Assembly: GCA_029941135.1 (NCBI GenBank) | Contig: JAPYRI010000007.1 | Coordinates: forward strand, 1 to 58,791 | Length of the DNA stretch: 58,791 nucleotides | Origin: Alphaproteobacteria bacterium | GTDB lineage: Bacteria; Pseudomonadota; Alphaproteobacteria; JAPYRI01 | Reading direction: 5' to 3' | Shown: positions 29,343-38,719 of the stretch, piece after piece | Layout of the letters: the number at the start of each line of letters is the position of its first letter | Numbering within the stretch: the first letter of the stretch is position 1 | Position numbers and translations under genes: made by a program | Notes under the pieces: model-generated | What the model saw: the letters and a program-made list of their open reading frames with translations, nothing else | Databases searched by the model: none | What the model was told of the DNA's origin: nothing

Positions 29343-29891
29343 TCAAGCCTTATAGGGTTTGGCCATCACGCTTTGGAGGCTCAGACCGCCTATATCTTTG
29401 GCGTCAATGGTCGCATGATAGCGCACGGTGATGCGCAAGAAGGCAAAGCGCCAGCGGTCGGCTTCGCGCCGCATGCGATGCTGATACGTGCCGATCAGTA
29501 TCTTGTCATTGGCAGCGATCTCAAAGAAATACGCGAGCGTTTCGGCCTCATCACCCTTTAAGTCAATCTGCATGTTGGTGCTGATGTGTCCGGTCGCAAA
29601 CAGGTTGGCGGTTACATCGTCGGCGCCCTCGATGGCCGGTTTGTAGAGCTCGCGGAGGATATTTTCGCGTCCGCGATAGGCCCGGTCGGCGCCGTCGAAT
29701 AAATAGTTGAGGCCCGCGATATCGACCACCGCGTCTTCGCAGAATACGTCGCCCAGCGCCTCCCAATCTGCTGTGTCGAGCCGAATACAATAGTCGCGCC
29801 AGGTATGGCGCACGGCTTCCAAATCTTCCAACCGCTGCAAGCGTGCGAGCACGTCGTCCAAGTCCACGTTGCCGATTTCTACTTTATCCAT
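29343..29891 (-). CDS. SnoaL/NTF2-like family protein
   Basis: LEDLEAVRHTWRDYCIRLDTADWEALGDVFCEDAVVDI; about 182 aa. Confidence 0.85.
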   Translation of the reverse strand: MDKVEIGNVDLDDVLARLQRLEDLEAVRHTWRDYCIRLDTADWEALGDVFCEDAVVDIAGLNYLFDGADRAYRGRENILRELYKPAIEGADDVTANLFATGHISTNMQIDLKGDEAETLAYFFEIAANDKILIGTYQHRMRREADRWRFAFLRITVRYHATIDAKDIGGLSLQSVMAKPYKA

Positions 29892-29926
29892 GCTGTTTCC
29901 TCCCCAGGGGCCATGCCATATAGGTT

Positions 29927-31165
29927 TTACTTGCCCAATATGATGATCGACGCTACCGCCTCTTCAATGCCATAGAGCCCGCCGCCATTTTCGGCAATGG
30001 CATGCCGCGCGCCGTCAACCTGCCTTGCGCCGCTCTCGCCGCGCAGTTGCGCGGTCAGTTCGTAAATTTGGCCAAGACCCGTTGCGCCGATCGGGTGGCC
30101 TTTGGATTCAAGGCCGCCTGACGGGTTGATCGGGATGCGTCCGCCAATGGTGGTGTCACCGCGTTCGGCCGCCGGTCCTGCGTCGCCAAACTCGAAGAAG
30201 CCCAAGTTTTCTGACTGAATGATTTCACCCATGGCGGTCGCGTCATGCACCTCGGCCACGTCCATGTCTTTCGGCCCTAAGCCCGCACGTTCGTAGGCGC
30301 GCTTGCTGGCCAAAGTCGTCGTGTGCTGCGCCAGGTCATCCGACGACCGGTTGGAGCCGGTTTGAATGACGCTGGCTTTCACTTCTATTGCCCGGCTGCG
30401 GTCCAGCCCCAAACGCTTCAATCCGCTTTCGGTACACAGCACCGTCGCCGCGCCACCATCGCTAATGGGCGCACACATCGGCAAAGTCAGCGGGTAAGTG
30501 ATTGGCGGCGCGGTCATTATATCGTCAATCGAATACGCCATGCGATATTGGGATTTTTCGTTGTGCACCGAGTGCGTATGATTTTTGGCCGACACGGCGG
30601 CGATCTGACGTTGCGTCGTGCCAAATTTGTTCATGTGAAAACGGCAAAACGCGGCGTAAATATCCATAAACAGGCTGTAGGGCTTATTGGACGTGGTGCC
30701 CTCGGGCACCTCGACGCCTTCGCCCATGCGCACCAGGTTTTCTTTGCTGGCCTCAGCTTTCGACACGTCCCAGGCGCCGTCAAAGACGCTGAACATGCGC
30801 TCCCGGTCCGCGCTGAACATTTTCTCAGCACCCACGGCCAGAGCAAGATCGCCTTCTTCAGCCCGCAAAAACTGCGTCGCCAAATTAAAGGCTGAGGAGC
30901 CACTGGCGCAGGCATTCTCCACATTCATCATGGGAATGCGTTCAAAACCCATGTCCCGCAAGGCAATCTCGCCGGGAATCATGTTTTGCCCTTCCATATG
31001 GCCTTGGGTCGCATTGGAAAAGAAGGCCGATTGAATATCCTCTTGCAAGACACCGGCGTCCGAGAGGGCCTCGGTGACCGCCTCGTTGGTCAACGACTTG
31101 ACACTGCACTCTGCCATTTTGCCCATGTTGGTCATGCCGACACCGACCACGTAAATCTTTTCCAT
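29927..31165 (-). CDS. Thiolase family protein (SCP-x-like acetyl-CoA acyltransferase)
   Basis: IYVVGVGMTNMG, NVENACASGSSAFNLA, GGLESKGHPIGATGLGQIYELTAQLRG, ENGGGLYGIEEAVASIIIL. Confidence 0.92.
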   Translation of the reverse strand: MEKIYVVGVGMTNMGKMAECSVKSLTNEAVTEALSDAGVLQEDIQSAFFSNATQGHMEGQNMIPGEIALRDMGFERIPMMNVENACASGSSAFNLATQFLRAEEGDLALAVGAEKMFSADRERMFSVFDGAWDVSKAEASKENLVRMGEGVEVPEGTTSNKPYSLFMDIYAAFCRFHMNKFGTTQRQIAAVSAKNHTHSVHNEKSQYRMAYSIDDIMTAPPITYPLTLPMCAPISDGGAATVLCTESGLKRLGLDRSRAIEVKASVIQTGSNRSSDDLAQHTTTLASKRAYERAGLGPKDMDVAEVHDATAMGEIIQSENLGFFEFGDAGPAAERGDTTIGGRIPINPSGGLESKGHPIGATGLGQIYELTAQLRGESGARQVDGARHAIAENGGGLYGIEEAVASIIILGK

Positions 31166-31230
31166 TGTCATTCTCCGTCTGGCTCCGTCAGTCTCAGCCC
31201 AGGGGGCAGAGGTTCAGAATTCGTTTGGAA

Positions 31231-31554
31231 TCAATGCCGGTATTCTAAACGATCTTCCGGCGGGATGTCGCGGACACCGACAACAAAGGTGGCGATCTCG
31301 TCTTTACCGTAACTGAGGTGGACGCGATCTGTAGAGGCGGGGCGTTTTAGGAGGAATAGGCCCGGGCGTCGTTCGGTCGCCGGGCGGATGGGTCGTGGGG
31401 TGAAGCCGCCACCGCAGTTGGGGCAAACGTTACGCAAGTGCGTGTCCACACACTCGGCGTAAAAGGTGCATTCGTAAGTGCAGATGCGCGCGTCCAATGC
31501 GTTTGGCGGCAAATCTTTGTCGCAGTATTCGCAGTTGGGCCTCAGCTCAAGCAC
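31231..31554 (-). CDS. DUF1272 family zinc-binding protein
   Basis: MLELRPNCEYCDKDLPPNALDARICTYECTFYAECVDTHLRNVCPNCGGG. Confidence 0.9.
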   Translation of the reverse strand: MLELRPNCEYCDKDLPPNALDARICTYECTFYAECVDTHLRNVCPNCGGGFTPRPIRPATERRPGLFLLKRPASTDRVHLSYGKDEIATFVVGVRDIPPEDRLEYRH

Positions 31555-31565
31555 TTGCGCCTCGT

Positions 31566-32126
31566 CTATTCCGCCGCAGACTTGTGAATAGGACAGGTGC
31601 CGCCAATCTCTAAGCCGAGCGCATGGATAAAGCGCCCGTAGCCGACGAAAGTTATGATCCGCCAGCCCAAGTCAATGATTTCAGCTTCACTGAAATGTGC
31701 CCGCAGTTTGTCGAACAGGTTTTCCGACGCCGACTTGTGGTCGCCCGCCAAAACGTCCGCATAGTGGATGGCGGCTTTTTCGCGCGGGGTGAGTACCGTG
31801 CTGGCTTCGTAATCTGCGATTTCGCTAATCAGGTCTTCGGTCACACCTTGTTGCTCTGCCAGAGCAAACCGGGCGCTTAGTCATAGGTTGCAATCGTTCC
31901 GTTGCGCGACCCGTAAGCGCGCCAGTTCGGTTAATCGCATGTCGACCGAACCCCGGGTTTCGGTCACCAGGGGAAAATAAAACTCGATAAATTTACGGAA
32001 GGTATCGGGCGCGTGCGCGAACACCTGTACGAACCCAGACCCGCCGAGTTCCTTGTCGTACGCCCGCATGATCTCGGTCAGATCTTCGGGCATGTCTTCG
32101 ATGGGGACATTGCTCACACGTGCCAT
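31566..32126 (-). CDS. Carboxymuconolactone decarboxylase/AhpD-like protein with in-frame TGA at 31881-31883 (candidate selenocysteine, CxxU)
   Basis: Both halves share one frame: ...LARLRVAQRNDCNL[TGA]LSARFALAEQQGVTEDLISEIADYE...; no other lesion; 81 + U + 104 aa. Confidence 0.75.
31851..31867 (-). promoter_or_regulatory. Candidate bacterial SECIS hairpin: UUGCUCU-GGC-AGAGCAA
   Basis: Perfect 7-bp stem with triloop GGC; loop begins 20 nt after the TGA on the coding strand. Confidence 0.55.
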
Positions 32127-32290
32127 GGCATTCGTCCTTTGCTGAGCGGATTTTTAAACTCTGCCGAATTCTCGTCCTCTATGGAGGGCTGGTCAAGCGG
32201 CAATGGAAGTGAGATTAGTGCTAGATCACGGATGGGTTGCCGGACCATGATGAGGGCAAGCGCATTATTACAGCAAGGGAGCAAGACACC

Positions 32291-33097
32291 ATGACCAAAG
32301 TAAAGTTTGAGAAGCAGGGCCGTTTGGCAACGATCACCCTCAACCGTCCCAAAGTGATGAATGCCATCGACAAAGACCTGCATCTGGCGCTTTGCGATAT
32401 TTGGCAGGAGTTCAGCGACGATGACGGTCTTGACGTGGCGATCCTCACCGGTGCAGGCGACGCATTTTGTGCCGGGATGGATCTGAAAACCCATGTGCCC
32501 GAATACATCGGCGCCGGGCCCCAGAAAATTCTTGACTGGGCCAAGCTGGGGTTAGGCGGTTTGACCCGTGGTTTTCATCATCTCGAAAAGCCGGTCATTG
32601 CCGCGGTCAATGGTTGGGCGTTGGCCGGTGGTTTCGAACTGTCCTTGTCGGCAGACATTCGCATCGCTTCCGAGCGAGCGAAGTTTGGCGCCTTCGAGGC
32701 GCGGCGCGGTTTTCACGACGCCGATGGCGGGGTTGCCCGCATGGTCAATTTCTGCGGTGTGGCGGTCGCCATGGAGATGCTGCTTACGGCAGAGCCGATT
32801 GACGCCGAGCGTGCCCTGCAGCTCAATATGATTTCGAAAGTAGTGCCCCACGACACGCTGATGGAAGAAGCCGAACGTACGGCGCACTTCATATTGCGCA
32901 ACGATCAAGCCGCCGTGCGCTCAGCCAAACGCACGGTGCTCGACATGATCGGGCGGTCCTTGGACGATCAGCTCTACCGGGAGTGCATCGCCGGCTATAC
33001 TTTGATGGCCGACAACCCGACGGTTCCCGGTCTCTTGGGGGCGTTCTACGACAAGACCGACAAGGGCCGCGCCGGTGTGAATGCGACGCCTCTCTAA
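32291..33097 (+). CDS. Enoyl-CoA hydratase/isomerase family
   Basis: LATITLNRPKVMNAIDKDL, VAILTGAGDAFCAGMDLK, KPVIAAVNGWALAGGFELSLSADIRIASERAKFG. Confidence 0.93.
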   Translation: MTKVKFEKQGRLATITLNRPKVMNAIDKDLHLALCDIWQEFSDDDGLDVAILTGAGDAFCAGMDLKTHVPEYIGAGPQKILDWAKLGLGGLTRGFHHLEKPVIAAVNGWALAGGFELSLSADIRIASERAKFGAFEARRGFHDADGGVARMVNFCGVAVAMEMLLTAEPIDAERALQLNMISKVVPHDTLMEEAERTAHFILRNDQAAVRSAKRTVLDMIGRSLDDQLYRECIAGYTLMADNPTVPGLLGAFYDKTDKGRAGVNATPL

Positions 33098-33150
33098 CAG
33101 TGGGTTAGGTCGAATAGGTCAAGGGCAAACAATGCGCCCAAAGACCCGTG

Positions 33151-34068
33151 TCACGACGATGGCGAGTCTATGGCTGTTGCCGGCAAGGTTTTGGGCCGGA
33201 GTATACCCAGCGCAAACAGTGCACCCAAAGACACGATCCCCATGCCCGACCAGGCGAGTGTGGTCGGGATTTCACCCAAGGTCGGCACTGCTAATAGGGC
33301 GGCGAGTACAGGGACCATGGCGACGAACACGGAAGTCTGGTTGGCGCCCAAATGACGCACCGCGAGCAGCATGAAATACATGCCGACAAAACTTGGCATC
33401 AGGCCCTGATAAAAAGCCTGCAGCAGGATCTCATTCATTGGGGCTGTGGCAATATTACTGGGCAGGAAAAAGAACCAGATGGGCAGGTAAATGATTGCGT
33501 TTACCACCGTAACCCCGCACAACATTTGTCCGGCGGTGATGTTCCAGGCTTTGGTTGCGACCAAATAAAGCGCGAGGAATGTGGTGGCGGCCAAGAAAAA
33601 TAAATCGCCGATCCAAGTGTCGCCAACCGTGCCCGAGAGCAATGAACTCGAACCCACTAGTGCTCCGCCAATGGCAATGGCGACGAGGCCCAACGCTTGT
33701 GTGCGAAAAATACGCTCGCGCACCCACAGCCAGGCGACAACCACAGTGAACGCGGGCAGGGCCCCGTTCATGAACACGCCGCCGTGAGCCGCCGGGGCAT
33801 AGGCAAAACCAGAGTATGACAACAGGGCGTAAGGAAAACCCGAACTGATGGCCAAGACGGCGGTAATCTTAAGGGTAAGACCTTCCCAGGCGCGGTTCCA
33901 GATTACCCACGGCAGAACCAACGTGCCCGCGATGCCATAGCGCATGGCCGCCAGATCGAAGGCGTTTAAACTGTTGGTGACCCCATAACGCGTAACCACA
34001 ATCCAGCCGGTCCACACCAGCGTAACGCCGAGGGCACCCGCAAGGCCGATCAATGTGGTGCGCTTCAT
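33151..34068 (-). CDS. EamA/DMT family transporter
   Basis: Ten hydrophobic segments, EamA-like repeats. Confidence 0.85.
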   Translation of the reverse strand: MKRTTLIGLAGALGVTLVWTGWIVVTRYGVTNSLNAFDLAAMRYGIAGTLVLPWVIWNRAWEGLTLKITAVLAISSGFPYALLSYSGFAYAPAAHGGVFMNGALPAFTVVVAWLWVRERIFRTQALGLVAIAIGGALVGSSSLLSGTVGDTWIGDLFFLAATTFLALYLVATKAWNITAGQMLCGVTVVNAIIYLPIWFFFLPSNIATAPMNEILLQAFYQGLMPSFVGMYFMLLAVRHLGANQTSVFVAMVPVLAALLAVPTLGEIPTTLAWSGMGIVSLGALFALGILRPKTLPATAIDSPSS

Positions 34069-34253
34069 GCGTCAGGATGCCTTCGGCGAGATCATTCACT
34101 CAGAGGTAGTATTGTGTTGCTACTCAGTGTGACACTCGCCTTCCATAAACAACCCAAGGACTGCTGTACAGCGCAATTCGTTTCGGACCCGAAAATACCT
34201 TGATCGGTTTGGTTTGTGTGAGTTTAGGGCGTTTTCCGAAACGCGAAATTCTC

Positions 34254-34471
34254 ATGACTAGAACCATGCCCATGACCGGCGGTAGTGGAGGCATTGGCCG
34301 TGTGACAGCCGTTTTGGCTGGGCAAAGGGGCTGGAATGTGGGGGTAAACTAAAGGTCAAATCGGGAGCCGCCGAGCAAACGGCGCGAGACGTTGCTGTGG
34401 CGGGCGGGAGGTAAAAACCGCCTATTAATCAGCAACGCTGTTCAGACGCCGAAGATTTGCTAGCATTCGCC
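34254..34471 (+). pseudogene. N-terminal remnant of a short-chain dehydrogenase/reductase
   Basis: MTGGSGGIGRVTAVLAGQRGWNVGVN* then, shifted frame, SGAAEQTARDVAVAGG; stop TAA at 34350-34352. Confidence 0.65.
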
Positions 34472-34513
34472 AAGGCAAATCGCATCAAGAGGGTTTCTGG
34501 GGAGGAAACGGCG

Positions 34514-35257
34514 ATGATCATTTTATATGGCCATATTCCGGCATGGGGACTACCGGACATGAGCCCATATGTGACCAAGATAGACTGTTACATGCGCATG
34601 GTTGATCTAGATCATGAACTGGTCCCGCAGCCGGGAGGTGATCTCACCAAAACGCCGAAAGGCAAATTGCCGGTCATTGATGACGACGGCACGATTGTCG
34701 CGGACTCGAGTTTTATCCTCGAATATCTAAAGGAAAAATACGGCGATCCCCTGGACGGGCACTTAAGTGATCAAGAACGCGCCATCGCGTTCTCATTCTG
34801 GCGCATGATGGATGAGAGTTTTTACTGGTATTTGATCCAGATGCGCTATCGCCGGGATGAGGACTTTGCCCTTTACGACCCATTCTGGTCTATCTTTTTC
34901 TCGTCCGTACCACCTGAGGAGCGGGCCGAACCAGTGCGCGCCTTTCGCGAAAATATTTTGAATGAATTTTTCTATTCCGGCCGGGGCCGTCATTCGACTG
35001 AGGACGTAGAACACATGGCGTTCCGCGAATACGACGCAGTGGCGATGCAATTGGGCGACAAACCCTTTATGATGGGCGATACGCCCACCAGTGTTGACGC
35101 ATCGTTTTACTCATTCCTATTGCATGCCATGCGGGTGCCGTTTGAGAGCCCGATCAAGGACTACGGTAATTCAATCCCAACCCTAGTCGACTATTTGGAT
35201 CGCATTTATAACCGTTACTATCCTGAACTGGCTGAGGAGAAATCGAATGTCGTCTGA
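34514..35257 (+). CDS. GST-fold protein (metaxin/FAXC-like)
   Basis: DMSPYVTKIDCYMRMVDLDHELV, GKLPVIDDDGTIVADSSFILEYL; ATG 34514 after GGGGAGGAAACG. Confidence 0.82.
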   Translation: MIILYGHIPAWGLPDMSPYVTKIDCYMRMVDLDHELVPQPGGDLTKTPKGKLPVIDDDGTIVADSSFILEYLKEKYGDPLDGHLSDQERAIAFSFWRMMDESFYWYLIQMRYRRDEDFALYDPFWSIFFSSVPPEERAEPVRAFRENILNEFFYSGRGRHSTEDVEHMAFREYDAVAMQLGDKPFMMGDTPTSVDASFYSFLLHAMRVPFESPIKDYGNSIPTLVDYLDRIYNRYYPELAEEKSNVV

Positions 35258-36038
35258 AGGACAACTCGCGGGCCGCCCCGCATTGATAAGCGGGGCTGCG
35301 TCGGGTTTGGGTCGGGCCACCGCCGAGCGCTTTGCCCGCGAGGGCGCGCTGGTGATGGTCGCCGACATTGACGTTGAAGGCGGTGAGGCGGTGGTGGCCG
35401 GCATCAAGGAAGAGGGCGGTATCGCCGTGTTTCGCCGCACCGATGTGACCGACCGCGCCGACGTGCGCCAGATGGTCGCAGATGCGGCATCTGAGTTTGG
35501 CGGCCTGTCCGTGCTGGTCAACAATGCTATGTCCAACCCCAGTGACACTTACACGGAAGATGAGCGCTGGGACACCATGCTGGAAAGCGGTCTCGCGGCC
35601 TACTGGGCGGCGGGGGTCGCGGCAGCCCCCCATTTGGCCAAATCAGGCCACGGCGCCGTCGTCCAAATTGCATCCATTGCCGGTGCGCGCATGGGTATCT
35701 CGTTCGCGAGCGAAGCCTATAGTTCGGCGAAGGCCGGCACCGTTGGCTTGACCCGCAGTTTTTGCAAACGCTTCGGCCCCGAAGGCATTCGGGTCAATTG
35801 CATCGCCCCGGGGGTGATCGAAACTCCGCGCTGGCGGGCGCCCGGCTTGCCCGAACCCGACTTCGGCATTCGCTATCGTAAAATGACTCCGTTGGGCCGT
35901 TACGGCCTACCGTATGAAGTCGCAGCGCTCGCCCTATTTCTGAGTTCCGATGAAGGCAGTTATGTGAACGGTCAAGATATCGCCATCGACGGCGGTTTTA
36001 CCAACGCCGCCCTTTTTGAAACCGCGGATCTGTCTTAG
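35247..36038 (+). CDS. Short-chain dehydrogenase/reductase
   Basis: ALISGAASGLGRATAERFAREGA, VLVNNAMS, YSSAKAGTVGLTRSFCKRFGPEGIRVNCIAPG. Confidence 0.94.
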   Translation: MSSEGQLAGRPALISGAASGLGRATAERFAREGALVMVADIDVEGGEAVVAGIKEEGGIAVFRRTDVTDRADVRQMVADAASEFGGLSVLVNNAMSNPSDTYTEDERWDTMLESGLAAYWAAGVAAAPHLAKSGHGAVVQIASIAGARMGISFASEAYSSAKAGTVGLTRSFCKRFGPEGIRVNCIAPGVIETPRWRAPGLPEPDFGIRYRKMTPLGRYGLPYEVAALALFLSSDEGSYVNGQDIAIDGGFTNAALFETADLS

Positions 36039-36092
36039 GGGCAGGTTCCAGCATTTTTCTCATTTATTCAATCACACTCTAGGAGAACCTCA

Positions 36093-37760
36093 ATGGCGAA
36101 GATTTCCGGCGCGACCTTGATGGCGCGGGCGCTCAAACAACAAGGCGTCGACTATATGTTTGGTGTGGTTGGTTTTCCTGTGGTGCCGATCGCCTATGCA
36201 GCCGAGGCCGAGGGCATTACCTACGTCGGCATGCGGAACGAGCAATCCGCCAGTTATGCGGCGCAGGCCGCGGGGTATTTAACCGGCCGCCCGCAGGCGT
36301 GTTTGGTGGTGTCGGGCCCCGGGGTCGTCCACGGCCTGGCGGGTCTCGCCAACGCCCAGTCCAACTGCTGGCCGATGATTTTAATCGGCGGCGCGTCACC
36401 CACTGACAACAACGGCCGCGGCGCCTTTCAGGAAGAGCGCCAGGTGTTGTTGGCATCACCTTTGTGTAAGTACGCGCACGGCGTTGAACGCGTTGAACGC
36501 ATTCCGTTTTATGTGGAGCAGGCGGTGCGCAGGGCACTTTATGGCCGTCCTGGCGCCACTTATTTAGACATGCCCGACGAAGTAATCACCGGCGAAATAG
36601 AAGACGACGAGGTGGAGCCTGCGCCGACAGTGGCCGAACCGCCACGCGGCCTGGCCCAGCCGGACAGTATTGAGGCGGCCCTGGACGCGCTTGAATCCGC
36701 CGAGCGGCCGTTGGTCATCGTCGGTAAAGGCATGTCATGGTCGCGCGCCGAGGACGAGGTGCGCCAGTTTATCGAGCGCACGCAAGTACCGTTTTTGGCG
36801 ACCCCCATGGGCAAGGGCGTGGTTTCCGACGACCATCCCTTGTCGGTTGGCGCCGCTCGGTCGCTCGCGTTGGCCGAGGCTGACGTAATTTTCCTCATGG
36901 GCGCGCGCCTCAATTGGATTTTGCACTTTGGCTTGCCGCCGCGGTTTTCGAAAGACGTGCGCGTGATTCAACTCGACCTGAGCCCTGAGGAGATGAGCAA
37001 TAACGTGCAGACTGAAGTTGCACTGGTGGGGGATGGCAAAGCGGTAACCGGACAGCTCAATGACGCGCTGGAGAAACGCCAGTGGTTCTGCCCGTCGGAC
37101 ACCCCGTGGCGGGCGGCAATTGCCGAAAAGATCGAAGCAAATCTGGCCGCAGTGGCGCCGATGATCGCCGATAACAGCACGCCCATGAACTATTTCCGTG
37201 CCTACGACGACATCGTGCCGCGCTTGCCGAAGAACGCGATCATTATCGGTGAAGGCGCCAACACCATGGACATCGGACGCACGCAAATGCCTAATTTCGG
37301 CGCCCGCGAGCGCTTGGACTCGGGCTCCTACGGCACCATGGGGGTCGGATTGGGCTTTGCCATCGCGGCGGCCACGGTTCACCCGGACCGGCCGGTCGTT
37401 GTTGTTCAGGGCGATAGTGCGTTTGGTTTTTCCGGTATGGAGGTCGAGACCGCCGCCAGAAAGGGCATGCCCTTAAAAATTATTATCCTCAACAACGGTG
37501 GCATTGCAGGCGGCTATGAAGGCGACGGGGCGTTACCCCCGCATGCGCTCATGCACGGAGCGCGCTACGAAAAAATTGCTGAAGCTTTTGGCGGCACCGG
37601 CTTCTATGTGGAAGATCCGGCCGACCTGGGGCCAACCCTCGACAAAGCCATGGCGGCCGACGGATTGGTAATCGTCAATGTGAAAATCTCTGCTACCGCC
37701 GGTAAAAAGCCGCAGAAGTACACCTGGCTTGATTCCGGGCAATCGACATCTATGAATTAG
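36093..37760 (+). CDS. ThDP-dependent 2-hydroxyacyl-CoA lyase/oxalyl-CoA decarboxylase-like
   Basis: GVDYMFGVVGFPVVPIAYAAEAEGI, GEGANTMDIGRT, GTMGVGLGFAIAAA, GDSAFGFSGMEVETAARKGMPLKIIILNN. Confidence 0.9.
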   Translation: MAKISGATLMARALKQQGVDYMFGVVGFPVVPIAYAAEAEGITYVGMRNEQSASYAAQAAGYLTGRPQACLVVSGPGVVHGLAGLANAQSNCWPMILIGGASPTDNNGRGAFQEERQVLLASPLCKYAHGVERVERIPFYVEQAVRRALYGRPGATYLDMPDEVITGEIEDDEVEPAPTVAEPPRGLAQPDSIEAALDALESAERPLVIVGKGMSWSRAEDEVRQFIERTQVPFLATPMGKGVVSDDHPLSVGAARSLALAEADVIFLMGARLNWILHFGLPPRFSKDVRVIQLDLSPEEMSNNVQTEVALVGDGKAVTGQLNDALEKRQWFCPSDTPWRAAIAEKIEANLAAVAPMIADNSTPMNYFRAYDDIVPRLPKNAIIIGEGANTMDIGRTQMPNFGARERLDSGSYGTMGVGLGFAIAAATVHPDRPVVVVQGDSAFGFSGMEVETAARKGMPLKIIILNNGGIAGGYEGDGALPPHALMHGARYEKIAEAFGGTGFYVEDPADLGPTLDKAMAADGLVIVNVKISATAGKKPQKYTWLDSGQSTSMN

Positions 37761-37804
37761 CCAAATGGTTCCCATAGGCTGGGGGATGCTCTACAACCGC
37801 GCGC

Positions 37805-38719
37805 ATGCCATCTTCCCAATCTGACCGCCAGCATAGTCTGCGCGGTATCCTCTTCATGTGCGCGGCAACGATCATCCTGTTCCCGCTGATGAATGCGGCG
37901 GTCAAATATCTGGGCGGCGAAGGCTATCCGATCGTGCAGATCGTGTTTTTCCGCTCGCTCATCCATTTTTTGTGGATGGTTGCCCTGTTTTTGCCGACGC
38001 AAGGCTGGCGCATCTTTGTGACCAACCGGCCTGCCCTCCAATTGGGACGCTCGGTACTGCAGCTGATCGCGCTGACCACATACGTCATCGGGGTCATGCA
38101 CATCCCACTTACCACGGCGGCGGGGGTTGGGTTTACCGCACCTTTATTGGTTGTCGTTTTGTCGGTTCCCCTGCTTGGAGAAAAGGTTGGTCCGCGCCGC
38201 TGGGCCGCAGTGTTCGTTGGTTTTATCGGCGCGCTGGTGATCATTCGGCCGGGCACTGAGGTATTTCAGCCAGCCAATTTCTTCATCCTGGCGGCGGCGT
38301 TTAGTTATGCCCTCTATCAGATTTTAACCCGCCGGGTGTCTGAGCATGACGACTACCGGGTGACCGGTGTCTACACCATTTTTGCGTCCCTCGCGATATC
38401 TACGATTTTGGTTGGCTTCGATTGGAAAACGCCCGACAGCGGTCTGGATTGGCTGATTTTACTGACCCTGGGCATCGTCGGCGGCGGCGGTCACTTTTTC
38501 ATGATCCGCGCCTATCAATACGGCGAGGCGTCGGTATTGGGGCCGCTCGACTACGGTCAATTGCTCGGCGCGACCCTACTTGGCTACTTAATTTTCGCCG
38601 AATTTCCCGACCTTTGGACTTGGGTAGGTGCCGGGATCATCATCGCGAGTGGCCTCTACATCGCCCGCCGCGAGTCCATCAAGCGGCACGAAGCAATCAA
38701 GTCACTGCCGGCTGAATAA
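37805..38719 (+). CDS. EamA/DMT family transporter
   Basis: Ten hydrophobic segments; typical EamA C-terminal repeat. Confidence 0.88.
   Translation: MPSSQSDRQHSLRGILFMCAATIILFPLMNAAVKYLGGEGYPIVQIVFFRSLIHFLWMVALFLPTQGWRIFVTNRPALQLGRSVLQLIALTTYVIGVMHIPLTTAAGVGFTAPLLVVVLSVPLLGEKVGPRRWAAVFVGFIGALVIIRPGTEVFQPANFFILAAAFSYALYQILTRRVSEHDDYRVTGVYTIFASLAISTILVGFDWKTPDSGLDWLILLTLGIVGGGGHFFMIRAYQYGEASVLGPLDYGQLLGATLLGYLIFAEFPDLWTWVGAGIIIASGLYIARRESIKRHEAIKSLPAE

Noticed and set aside
30323-30895. 190-aa plus-strand ORF opposite the thiolase
   Set aside because: Antisense shadow; composition not protein-like.
36735-37382. 215-aa minus-strand ORF within the HACL-like gene
   Set aside because: Antisense shadow in high-GC DNA.
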